From JAEUUM01 sp038326165 (GTDB lineage: Bacteria > Bacteroidota > Bacteroidia > Chitinophagales > Saprospiraceae): a DNA stretch of 30,851 nt. Under the pieces are notes generated by a model, which made no database searches, was not told where the DNA came from, and saw nothing but the letters and a program-made list of their open reading frames with translations. The stretch spans positions 1-30,851 of the forward strand of contig JBBQJT010000043.1 of assembly GCA_038326165.1 (NCBI GenBank), given 5' to 3'. A program made the position numbers and the translations under genes. This document shows positions 1 to 7,042 of the stretch, in pieces; positions within the stretch are counted from its first letter, which is position 1, and each line of letters starts with the position of its first letter.

Positions 1-2
1 CT

Positions 3-65
3 GAAACAGGGTATCTTTATACAGGTGATGGTGTATTCATGATGTGTCTAAAACCACCCAAGTAA
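3..65 (+). CDS. C-terminal tail of an unidentified gene (partial)
   Basis: Frame 3 is open from the left edge and reads ETGYLYTGDGVFMMCLKPPK before a TAA at 63-65. Only 20 codons are visible, so no family can be assigned. The two hairpins just downstream fit the end of a transcription unit. The frame could also be open by chance over so short a distance. Confidence 0.3.
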   Translation, partial: ETGYLYTGDGVFMMCLKPPK

Positions 66-130
66 TGAATAACGAAGGATGAATAAAATAAAAAGCGATG
101 AAGCAGATTATGATGGTATTTTTAACCAAA

Positions 131-149
131 ATTCCGCAGCATGCGGAAT
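131..149. repeat. Short perfect hairpin (8-bp arms)
   Basis: ATTCCGCA (131-138) and TGCGGAAT (142-149) are perfect inverted repeats around a 3-nt loop. No T-tract follows, so this is not a canonical intrinsic terminator. It lies 28 bp before a longer palindrome at 177-202, and the pair may be a REP-like intergenic element or a processing signal. Confidence 0.6.
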
Positions 150-176
150 CGACGAAAACATTGATCAGAATCAATA

Positions 177-202
177 TTTTGTCGAGGTTAACCTCGACAA
201 AA
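177..202. repeat. 26-bp perfect palindrome, possible terminator or operator
   Basis: GTCGAGGTTAACCTCGAC (181-198) is perfectly self-complementary and is extended by TTTT on the left and AAAA on the right, giving 26 symmetric bases with no loop. The A/T flanks allow bidirectional termination. The symmetry would equally suit a dimeric DNA-binding protein. It ends 3 bp before the most likely start codon (206) of the decayed lipoprotein gene. Confidence 0.65.
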
Positions 203-205
203 ACT

Positions 206-831
206 ATGTTTTTTGTCGCCCCGTTGGGCAAAATAAGCTTATTGCTTATTTTGGGTTTAATGGCAATGATAGTATCTTGTGAAAAAGAAGAAGCACAGCT
301 ACTGGAGTCATTGTAAGGGTATTGGAGTACAGAACCAATAAGCCATTGGAAGGAATAGCAGTGATATTGCGGGTCAGGAGCTTAAAGGATGGCATAAACA
401 CAACGGATAATGCCTATACCGATAAAGAAGGAAGATACAGTGTATGAGTAGAGGAACTAGGCTATATTGGAGACCCAATAACAGAATATGATGGTTATTA
501 TCCATTCCCTGATTCCTATCTAATCAGTACATGCCAGGTTTTAAGCTAGCCTGACATCATCCTCGACCCCAAGGCTTATATTAATTTTCGATTTATCAAT
601 GATACTGGGATTTTTTATAATTTTTCATTCTACACATCCGATGATGTTGGAATAATTTATCCCAACTCATATTTTGGTGAATACTTTGATGTTGAACAAT
701 TTATTAATGTATTAGGAAATAGAGATATCGTAATTGGTTGGAAAAAGGAAATTAACAATATCCCTACTTTTTATAAAGATACAGTTTATATTTCAAAATT
801 CGATACTTTGAACTACACGATTAAAATGTAG
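206..831 (+). pseudogene. Decayed lipoprotein with carboxypeptidase-regulatory-like domain
   Basis: From ATG 206 the frame encodes a lipoprotein signal peptide: Lys9, a hydrophobic core LLLILGLMAMIV, then the lipobox Cys25 followed by EKEE. That frame stops at 314-316. The sensible reading continues in another frame from about 295, with VRVLEYRTNKPLEGI and later AYTDKEGRYSV. This pattern is typical of a CarboxypepD_reg/transthyretin-like beta domain. The second frame carries a TGA at 445-447 and a TAG at 547-549 but otherwise reads as ordinary protein to TAG 829-831. One frameshift and two nonsense codons of different types point to a dead gene and not to recoding. The intact product would have been an outer-membrane-anchored protein of about 205 residues with unknown function. 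Confidence 0.65.
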
Positions 832-1017
832 AGAAGTGGGTGGTGTATGATTAGTTTTTGTTTTTGTATCAAGTTGAAAGCTGATTGGATAGCTCTTGCT
901 TACGCTAAGTTGTCACTTTTACATTGCCCTTAAAGTAATTCTACTGTGAAATGGTGGATAGACCATTTCTTACAGTGGTTTATGCCGACAGAATAGTAGC
1001 AATAATTAGATATATGG

Positions 1018-1038
1018 GACGAGAATTAATTTCTCGTC
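1018..1038. repeat. Inverted repeat GACGAGAA/TTCTCGTC
   Basis: Eight-base perfect arms at 1018-1025 and 1031-1038 enclose TTAAT. Outside this, TATGCCGAC (from about 981) and GTCGGTATA (from about 1036) are inverted copies with one mismatch, so the element may be a larger imperfect palindrome. Its function is unknown. Confidence 0.5.
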
Positions 1039-1203
1039 GGTATAACCAAAAGGTCTAGCTGGAAAAACTCGCGCGGTGCGGATTTGTTTTTCTTAGGGTT
1101 TCGGGTGCAAAGCTGATTGGTGTTTCAATCTTACGGACTTTCTCAGTCCAAGGATTCCCTCGAAAATCCTCCGTTGCTGCGCTTGAACAGTGTCCAGCGG
1201 GTG

Positions 1204-1233
1204 TTCCGCTTTGGAGCGGAATTGGGTTTTTTT
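1204..1233 (+). terminator. Terminator-like hairpin with T-tract
   Basis: TTCCGCT (1204-1210), loop TTGG and AGCGGAA (1215-1221) form a perfect 7-bp stem, followed by TTGGG and a run of T at 1227-1233. No live plus-strand gene lies directly upstream, so it may belong to a lost gene or to a dispersed intergenic repeat. Confidence 0.4.
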
Positions 1234-1348
1234 ATCTTTTGTTTTTGATGAATTCTGGACTAAAGTTGCGCTGTCTTCTCACTTTTGGAAAAGCTTCAAT
1301 ATCTTGTGTACACTTATTTATGGAACAGCTCAACTGACACTAACAATT

Positions 1349-1915
1349 TCAATCCTTATCAAAATGTTCAAGGATTTGCTCTTCCCAACTGTAATCCTTC
1401 AGCCCAGTAGCTTGTTCCCTCGTTCCTTGCAATACAAAACCATAAGCGGGTAAATCCAGAATTGATAGCGAATCGGCTCGATCTGGATCAATGCTCAACC
1501 ATATCTTAGTTGAACAATTAAGTATGGTGTTCAATATGTCTTCATAAGGTATGCTCAGTCCTGGATTCCACAACACTTCTTGGGAATCTTGTACTTGTAA
1601 TCCTTCAGCAGATATTTCAACAATCACTCTCAGAGTGCTATTCGACCATGCCAGTATTTCATGTATTGGAACAACAACTCCAGTAACATTTAGAGATACT
1701 GCGTCGGTTTCATTCAACAACCCGTTGGGCCGTAGCCAAATTTCTGTGCCTTCAACCCATTCAACCAAAGCCGAAATGTACATGATCGCTTGCTCACGTG
1801 TCTGTCCGCCCAGTGGTTCAAAAACCATTTTCTCAACACCAGCGGCGGCGTAATATCGAGCATCTGTCAAGTGAATAATGTGATCTGCTAATAATTTGGG
1901 ATGATGATGGGTCAT
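1349..1915 (-). CDS. TrpF-like TIM-barrel protein of unknown function
   Basis: This 188-residue protein opens with HIIHLTDARYYAAAGVEKMVFE, which matches the first strand and loop of phosphoribosylanthranilate isomerase (family pattern KICGxTxxxDAxxAxxxGxDxxGFIF). The expected CG of the catalytic Cys motif is absent, with HIIHLTDARY in its place. A second barrel-like pattern, ILAWSNSTLRVIVEIS, follows near residues 87-102. No membrane segment or signal peptide is visible. There are no other trp genes around it, so a role in tryptophan synthesis is doubtful; it is more likely a diverged paralogue. A TACCTTTG promoter box lies immediately upstream (1920-1927) and fixes the start at ATG 1915. It is divergent to the alkyltransferase-like gene. 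Confidence 0.7.
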   Translation of the reverse strand: MTHHHPKLLADHIIHLTDARYYAAAGVEKMVFEPLGGQTREQAIMYISALVEWVEGTEIWLRPNGLLNETDAVSLNVTGVVVPIHEILAWSNSTLRVIVEISAEGLQVQDSQEVLWNPGLSIPYEDILNTILNCSTKIWLSIDPDRADSLSILDLPAYGFVLQGTREQATGLKDYSWEEQILEHFDKD

Positions 1916-1919
1916 AATG

Positions 1920-1927
1920 CAAAGGTA
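1920..1927 (-). promoter_or_regulatory. Bacteroidota -7 box TACCTTTG ahead of the TrpF-like gene
   Basis: On the minus strand the sequence reads TACCTTTG, a full match to the Bacteroidota -7 consensus TAnnTTTG, followed by CATT and then ATG at 1915. Transcription would start at or within a few bases of the start codon, so the message may be nearly leaderless. No clear -33 TTTG was identified. Confidence 0.5.
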
Positions 1928-2005
1928 ATCATACCCTAAAGCAAATTAGAAGTAAAGTAGTTTTATGAAAATGAGAAAAAGCGAAAAAAAAAGTATTATT
2001 TTGAC

Positions 2006-2356
2006 ATGAAATCTGAAACGGTGGAGACAAAATACTCATATTTTGATTTGGTTTATGAAATAACCCGTCAAATTCCAGTTGGTCGGGTGAGCAGTTATGG
2101 AGCAATAGCTGATTACTTGGCATTGGGATCCAGTAGAATGGTAGGCTGGGCCCTGAATCATTCTTTTGCCCAAATGATCGAGCTGCCAGCCCATAGAGTG
2201 GTGAACAGAAAAGGAGAATTGACAGGAAGACACCATTGGAATCCACCACAATTAATGGGACAGCTGCTTCAAAAAGAAGGCGTCCAAATTGAGAATGATA
2301 AGGTGATCAACTTCCAGGAGGTTTTTTGGCATCCCAAAGAATTGGATGAAGGATAA
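2006..2356 (+). CDS. Alkyltransferase-like (ATL) DNA lesion-binding protein
   Basis: The 116-residue protein has the MGMT DNA-binding fold: IPVGRVSSYGAIA (residues 23-35), the Arg-finger region SSRMVGWAL (42-50), and PAHRVVNRKGELTG (61-74). In true O6-alkylguanine transferases the last motif is PCHRV with the reactive Cys; here position 62 is Ala. Such alkyltransferase-like proteins bind O6-alkylguanine without repairing it and hand the lesion to nucleotide excision repair. Bacterial members with Ala or Trp at this position are known. Length and lack of an N-terminal domain fit the ATL group. A weak -7 match TTATTTTG (1996-2003) sits just before the ATG, mirroring the promoter of the divergent neighbour. 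Confidence 0.9.
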   Translation: MKSETVETKYSYFDLVYEITRQIPVGRVSSYGAIADYLALGSSRMVGWALNHSFAQMIELPAHRVVNRKGELTGRHHWNPPQLMGQLLQKEGVQIENDKVINFQEVFWHPKELDEG

Positions 2357-2417
2357 AAACCTCAAGTGATATTCTACGTACATTGCAGTTCATAAAATTC
2401 TGCGGGATTCAAATGTT

Positions 2418-3485
2418 ATGGTTGATCACATTTTACTTAAAGTACTTCTTGCACCTTTTGCATTATTGTTTGGAAGTATCGTAGCTATCAAGGAAGCAAT
2501 GTACCGCACGGGATTAATAAAAGGCGTCAAGTTTGATCTGCCGTTGATATCTGTGGGTAACTTAACCGTTGGAGGAACGGGAAAGACACCACATATCGAG
2601 CTGTTGATTAGATTGTTAGAGCCGTACCTTGAAGTGGCAACTTTGAGCAGAGGTTACAAACGAAAGACCAGTGGTTTCAGATTGGTGAAGGGCAGTGATT
2701 CTGCAATGGAAGCAGGCGACGAACCGCTTCAGTTTAAAAGGAAATTTCCCAATGTTACAGTTGCTGTTGGCGAGAATCGGGTATTTGCAGTCCCGAGTAT
2801 GCTTGGAGAGAACCCAAGAATTCAAACAATACTACTCGATGATGCCTTCCAACATCGGGCCATTATTCCAGGATATAATATTTTATTGACTGAGTATGAG
2901 AGACCATTTTACACGGATCAATTATTGCCTGTAGGAAAATTGAGAGAGTTCCCTGAAGGCTACAAAAGAGCTGATATGATCATTGTTTCAAAATGCCCAA
3001 CTACGCTTGAAAGATCAGATGCTGAGGAAATGATAAAGAAGTTAAAGCCATTGGCCAAGCAGAGCGTTTTTTTTACCAAATACAATTATGGAGCACCATA
3101 TTTTTGGTTAGATCCAAGTTATAGATTTCGACTTTCCAACGAAACACAAGTCATACTCATCTCCGGTATTGCCAATGAGAGCTATTTATTGGACTATTTG
3201 CGACCTTTGGTAGGGCACATTGAAATGCTTTCATTTCCAGATCATCATCTATATACTGAGGAAGATTTGTTGGCTATTACCAATCTGGCATCTACCATTT
3301 CAGGTAACAACAAGGTAATTTTGACTACCGAAAAAGATGCCGTACGACTAGCAACTTATTTGGAATACTTCAAAGCCAATAAGCTGGATATCTACATTTT
3401 GCCCATTGAAGTAGGGTTTCATTTTGATGAAAAAAATAAATTTGAAAGTATCATTAAAGAATATTTGCTCAACTTCAAGTCGTGA
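2418..3485 (+). CDS. lpxK: Tetraacyldisaccharide 4'-kinase
   Basis: LpxK phosphorylates the 4'-position of the lipid A disaccharide at the inner face of the cytoplasmic membrane. The family signatures are plain: SVGNLTVGGTGKTP with the P-loop GGTGKT at residues 52-57, LSRGYKRK (77-83), GDEPLQ (100-105) and DDAFQHR (141-147, usually DDGFQHR). An N-terminal hydrophobic segment (about residues 5-23) is the expected membrane anchor. At 355 residues it has normal family length. The stop TGA (3483-3485) lies inside the GTGA overlap with the next gene, an acyltransferase, so the two are probably translationally coupled in an envelope lipid operon. Confidence 0.95.
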   Translation: MVDHILLKVLLAPFALLFGSIVAIKEAMYRTGLIKGVKFDLPLISVGNLTVGGTGKTPHIELLIRLLEPYLEVATLSRGYKRKTSGFRLVKGSDSAMEAGDEPLQFKRKFPNVTVAVGENRVFAVPSMLGENPRIQTILLDDAFQHRAIIPGYNILLTEYERPFYTDQLLPVGKLREFPEGYKRADMIIVSKCPTTLERSDAEEMIKKLKPLAKQSVFFTKYNYGAPYFWLDPSYRFRLSNETQVILISGIANESYLLDYLRPLVGHIEMLSFPDHHLYTEEDLLAITNLASTISGNNKVILTTEKDAVRLATYLEYFKANKLDIYILPIEVGFHFDEKNKFESIIKEYLLNFKS

Positions 3486-4792
3486 TTAAACGTTTTTTAC
3501 TTTCCATATTTTATCTTGGCTGGAAGTCACTCGTGTGGGTGGCATTGAAGATATTTTTTAAAAGGACGATAGTCAGAGGTAAAGAATATCTGCATACTAA
3601 AGGCCCAAGTATATTGCTTTCCAATCACCCCAATACCATGGTTGATCCGATTGATGTAGCAGTACGATCGCCCAGAATGGTTCACTTTTTAGCCAAGGCA
3701 GAGTTGTTTCGAAATCCATTAATGCGTTGGTTTTTTACCACCTTCTATTGTATTCCGGTAGAAAGGCCCAACTTCTCAAATGGCCAAAAGGTAGATAATT
3801 CGGCCAGTTTTGCCAAATGCGACGCGTTTCTGCATTCAGGAGGATGTCTTTATGTAAGTCCGGAAGGAACAAGCATCTTGCAAAGACATTTGCTGCCATT
3901 GAAATCAGGCGCTGCACGTATTGCCATCAGTGCGGCTGTGACAAGTGATTATACAATTGAAGTGAAATTTGTGTCTGCCACAATAAGCTATGTTACACAA
4001 GGAGAATTCAGGTCAACGCAACTGATTACGGTGCATGAACCCATTTCGAACGCCAAATGGAGGGCTGATTATGTAGCAGATCCAATCAAGGCAATTGATA
4101 CCATCCGAAATGGCCTGGCAGAATTGATGCAATCTTCGATGTGGGAAGATTCCGGGAAGTATTCGGCGGAAGTTGACGCAGCGGTATTTATGTCTGCGCC
4201 TTACATCGCCAATCGTCCTGATGAATTTCACGATAAGGGCATGGCGTATAGCAGGAAAATGAAAGATTGGCTCAATACAGATCCTGCCAAAGCAGAGGCT
4301 TGGGCAAATGAAATCGGAAAAATCAAAGAATTCCTAAAAGGCAAAGCTTTGAGTAAGTCCGAATGGGGGTGGATTGGCAAAGAATATTCATTTGTGAATA
4401 AGATATGGAGAATCATAGCATTACTACCGTCATTAATGTTCTTGGGTATCGGGCTGATTTTCCATTTGATTCCCAATGCTTTAATTGGAGGACTTTGGCG
4501 TTGGGTATCAATTGAGCCAGAATATGAAGCAACGGTTAAGATACTAGCTGGGATCATTTTATACCCAATTTGGTACGGAGGATTATTGATTATAGCTTTT
4601 TACCAATTTGTACCTATTGCAATTATATTGTTGATGCTGTTTCTTGTATTTGTGACAGGGCATTTCTATTATGATGTGCTCGCATATTGCAGAGAAACCA
4701 AGTGGGTATTTAGCCAATCGAAATCAAACAAAGAGGCATTGCTTGAAAAAAATATTGCATTAAATTCACTTATTTCCTTGATTATTAATTAA
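3482..4792 (+). CDS. PlsC-type lysophospholipid acyltransferase, membrane-bound
   Basis: Residues 41-135 carry the LPLAT acyltransferase motifs: SNHPNTMVD (47-55, an H-x5-D variant of the usual H-x4-D) and SPEGTS (125-130). The family moves acyl chains from acyl-ACP or acyl-CoA to 1-acylglycerol-3-phosphate or similar lipids. The C-terminal third holds several hydrophobic segments (about residues 310-340 and 355-400), longer than a minimal PlsC, as in the 430-450-residue Bacteroidota version. The start is GTG at 3482, overlapping the lpxK stop by four bases. Its place after lpxK suggests a role in membrane lipid or lipid A supply, but the acceptor cannot be read from the sequence. Confidence 0.85.
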   Translation: MIKRFLLSIFYLGWKSLVWVALKIFFKRTIVRGKEYLHTKGPSILLSNHPNTMVDPIDVAVRSPRMVHFLAKAELFRNPLMRWFFTTFYCIPVERPNFSNGQKVDNSASFAKCDAFLHSGGCLYVSPEGTSILQRHLLPLKSGAARIAISAAVTSDYTIEVKFVSATISYVTQGEFRSTQLITVHEPISNAKWRADYVADPIKAIDTIRNGLAELMQSSMWEDSGKYSAEVDAAVFMSAPYIANRPDEFHDKGMAYSRKMKDWLNTDPAKAEAWANEIGKIKEFLKGKALSKSEWGWIGKEYSFVNKIWRIIALLPSLMFLGIGLIFHLIPNALIGGLWRWVSIEPEYEATVKILAGIILYPIWYGGLLIIAFYQFVPIAIILLMLFLVFVTGHFYYDVLAYCRETKWVFSQSKSNKEALLEKNIALNSLISLIIN

Positions 4793-4836
4793 ATAATTCG
4801 CTTCTTTGTACTGCATATCAACAAACGTACTATCCC

Positions 4837-5943
4837 ATGTACCCAAAAATCGTATTGGGCATTTTTGTGACTTCTACTGTCGTCCAGTTGTCTTACTGGC
4901 TGGTACTGTTTGTTAGACTATTACGACCACCATTTCAAGAAAAAAACAAAGATTCAGAGCTTCCAGATATTAGCATTTTGATTGCTGCCCGCAATGAGCT
5001 TCATAATCTAAAAAATAACATCTCCCGTATTCTAAATCAAAACTACCACTCACATCAAGTAATAGTGGTAAACGATAATTCAACTGACGCAAGTGCGGAG
5101 TTGCTATTGCACACGCAAGAAACTAATGCCAACTTTACATTCGTTAACGCACATTACCACCATGGGGGCGGAAACAAGAAAGCAGCTTTAACCCAAGGGA
5201 TACATACTTCGAAAACTGATGTTCTTTTACTGACAGACGCTGATTGTTGCCCGGCTAGTGTGAACTGGGCTAAAAAGATGATATCAGCACTCACTCCTGA
5301 CAAAGATTTCGTATTGGGATATGGGCCTTATAACAAGAGACCCGGCCTCCTCAATAAGTTGATACGGTTTGATACCTTAATGATTGCTATTCAATATGGA
5401 TCTATGGCAATCACAGGTCAAGCTTACATGGGAGTAGGAAGGAACTTAGTTTATCGCAAAAGTTTGTTTGAATTGACAAATGGCTTCGATAATCACAAAT
5501 CCCTCCTGAGTGGTGATGATGATCTCTTTGTGCAATCAGCTGCAACAAATCTTAACGTTGCGTTAATGTTTGAACCGGAAGCATTTGTCTATTCTGAACC
5601 CAAGGACAGTTATTCGGCTTTTCTGAAGCAGAAAATAAGACATATTTCCACCGCAACCAGCTATAAATTAAGGCATAAAATCCTCTTGGGATTATTTGCC
5701 CTCACACTTCTTCTACACTATGTAGGAGGAATAACACTCTTATTGTTGAAAGTTTGGATGCCAATTGTGGTATCACTTTTGATAGTAAGAATGACAGTTA
5801 GTTGGATCATAGGCAGCAGACTTGCTGGTAAATTTCATGAAAAAGATTTACAACTATGGTTTCCACTACTTGAAGCAAGCTACTTGATTAACCAAATGAT
5901 ATTAACCACTACATTGACCACTAAACCTACATCATGGAAGTAA
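4837..5943 (+). CDS. Membrane-anchored family 2 glycosyltransferase
   Basis: A signal-anchor-like N terminus (residues 5-28) is followed by a GT-A domain: ISILIAARNE (45-54), VVNDNSTDAS (77-86), the metal-binding TDADC (133-137), SGDDDLF (225-231) and KQKIRHIST (264-272, the Q-x-x-R-x type motif of processive GT2 enzymes). Two or three hydrophobic helices follow (about 281-326). This layout resembles membrane glycosyltransferases that elongate polysaccharides or glycosylate lipids. The 3' end overlaps the sigma-factor gene: the stop TAA is at 5941-5943 while possible starts of the next gene are at 5934 and 5943. The sugar donor is unknown. Confidence 0.85.
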   Translation: MYPKIVLGIFVTSTVVQLSYWLVLFVRLLRPPFQEKNKDSELPDISILIAARNELHNLKNNISRILNQNYHSHQVIVVNDNSTDASAELLLHTQETNANFTFVNAHYHHGGGNKKAALTQGIHTSKTDVLLLTDADCCPASVNWAKKMISALTPDKDFVLGYGPYNKRPGLLNKLIRFDTLMIAIQYGSMAITGQAYMGVGRNLVYRKSLFELTNGFDNHKSLLSGDDDLFVQSAATNLNVALMFEPEAFVYSEPKDSYSAFLKQKIRHISTATSYKLRHKILLGLFALTLLLHYVGGITLLLLKVWMPIVVSLLIVRMTVSWIIGSRLAGKFHEKDLQLWFPLLEASYLINQMILTTTLTTKPTSWK

Positions 5944-6578
5944 TGACCAAAACCGCAACACTATCCGTCCGTGCCACTGAAGATTACGATCTGGTACTAC
6001 AAGCTATCGAAGGCAACCAAAAAGCCTACGGGGAATTAATGGAACGCTACAGAATTAGCGTTTACAATACCATGTACAAAATGGTAAGCAATAAGGAGGA
6101 TGCTGAAGATCTTACCATTGAAGCCTTTGGTAAAGCATTCAACAAATTGGCAAGCTATGCACCACATTATGCATTCAGCACTTGGTTGTTCAAAATTGCA
6201 ATCAACAACTGCATTGATCATATCCGCAAGCGCAAATTGCAACTGTTATCAATTGACAACTTGATCCAACCCAACAGTTCACTGGAGTTTAGACATACCC
6301 TAAAAGCCAATGTTCCAGACCCAGAGGAGAAAGTAATACGTCAACAAAGAGTAAACCTGATGCGAACAGTCATGGGCAAACTCACTACTAAATATAGACT
6401 AATGATAGAATTGAGATTCTATGAAGAACTCAGTTATGAAGAAATAGCGAAGGAATTGGATATACCCTTGGGCACAGTTAAAGCGCAGCTTTTCCGTGCC
6501 AAAGAATTGATGTACAATTACCTTCAAATGCCGGGCGCACAAGACTATCTTGACACACCAGTTCGCACCCGCGCATAA
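5934..6578 (+). CDS. ECF-type RNA polymerase sigma factor
   Basis: This 214-residue protein has sigma region 2 (about residues 25-102: GNQKAYGELMERYR, DAEDLTIEAFGKAF, FSTWLFKIAINNCID) and region 4 (about 140-197: LSYEEIAKELDIPLGTVKA, a helix-turn-helix). Regions 1 and 3 are missing, as in ECF sigma factors. Two starts are possible: ATG 5934, or ATG 5943, which makes a TAATG junction with the preceding glycosyltransferase stop. No anti-sigma or FecR-like gene follows; a terminator comes 24 bp after the stop. It is therefore the last gene of the lpxK-acyltransferase-GT2 cluster, and control at the level of transcription with those envelope genes is a reasonable inference. Confidence 0.9.
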   Translation: MEVMTKTATLSVRATEDYDLVLQAIEGNQKAYGELMERYRISVYNTMYKMVSNKEDAEDLTIEAFGKAFNKLASYAPHYAFSTWLFKIAINNCIDHIRKRKLQLLSIDNLIQPNSSLEFRHTLKANVPDPEEKVIRQQRVNLMRTVMGKLTTKYRLMIELRFYEELSYEEIAKELDIPLGTVKAQLFRAKELMYNYLQMPGAQDYLDTPVRTRA

Positions 6579-6601
6579 AAGAATTCGAACATATCAATTT
6601 G

Positions 6602-6634
6602 AAAAGGCACTGATTACGATTGGTGCCTTTTTTT
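6602..6634 (+). terminator. Intrinsic terminator after the sigma-factor gene
   Basis: AAAAGGCAC (6602-6610) pairs with GTGCCTTTT (6623-6631), with a 12-nt loop and seven T in a row at 6628-6634. It ends the lpxK-to-sigma transcription unit. Confidence 0.85.
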
Positions 6635-6706
6635 GTAGGATAAGTTGATGAGGAATATGTATTTTGTGATGAGGTAATTATAATTGGGCTGGTAAAAATT
6701 GAGATC

Positions 6707-7042
6707 ATGTACGTAGAATCTTCACCTATTAATTGCGCAGTATCATTGTCGGTGCATGTGGCATATGCTTTTGAATTGGCATTTATAAGCACACAAATAA
6801 GAATAAATAATAACAATTATGAAGAATGTAATGGAGTAAACTCAAACAGCATTGCGTGTACTTTCCAAGTAGAATTTAATATACATTTGAGGGAAACCTT
6901 AAAAACCAATGATTGTATGACGAAGACGGCTGAGACCCTACCTTATGCACAATTATTAGGTGATGCTGGAATGTTAAAAAGAAAAACGTGGCACAACACC
7001 CAAGACATACAGTTTGAAACTTTCGATACTAAATGTAATTGA
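6707..7042 (+). CDS. Hypothetical protein or gene fragment, unrecognised
   Basis: A 111-codon frame with no recognisable domain. The first half is low in protein-like character (runs of Asn, no clear signal peptide). The second half (NIHLRETLKTND, LPYAQLLGDAGMLKRKTWHN) reads more like real protein. Its stop TGA (7040-7042) overlaps the ATG of the following lipoprotein by one base, an arrangement typical of co-translated genes, which is the main support. The whole frame may be a remnant whose true start was lost. A minus-strand frame across 6478-6816 is less convincing because it runs through the terminator and into the sigma-factor gene. Confidence 0.25.
   Translation: MYVESSPINCAVSLSVHVAYAFELAFISTQIRINNNNYEECNGVNSNSIACTFQVEFNIHLRETLKTNDCMTKTAETLPYAQLLGDAGMLKRKTWHNTQDIQFETFDTKCN

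Larger units (their letters stand above)
832..1348. other. Gene-free stretch rich in inverted repeats
   Basis: No credible coding frame was found across these ~500 bases; the longest open frame (1190-1453 plus) runs through a terminator-like hairpin and into the gene on the other strand. The stretch holds several hairpins: an imperfect one at 943-976 (ACTGTGAAATGGT against ACCATTTC-TT-ACAGT), one at 1018-1038 (GACGAGAA/TTCTCGTC) lying between near-inverted TATGCCGAC and GTCGGTATA, and one with a T-tract at 1204-1233. It may be remnant mobile or repeat DNA. Confidence 0.5.

Noticed and set aside
79..282. Plus-strand ORF of 67 codons overlapping the palindromes
   Set aside because: It translates through both hairpins and has no recognisable domain; the lipoprotein signal in the other frame (from 206) is the better reading.
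1190..1453. Plus-strand ORF of 87 codons in the hairpin-rich gap
   Set aside because: It crosses a terminator-like hairpin, overlaps the TrpF-like gene on the other strand and shows no protein-like motif.
6478..6816. Minus-strand ORF with a signal-peptide-like start
   Set aside because: It runs through the sigma-factor terminator and into the sigma-factor coding region; no domain is recognised.
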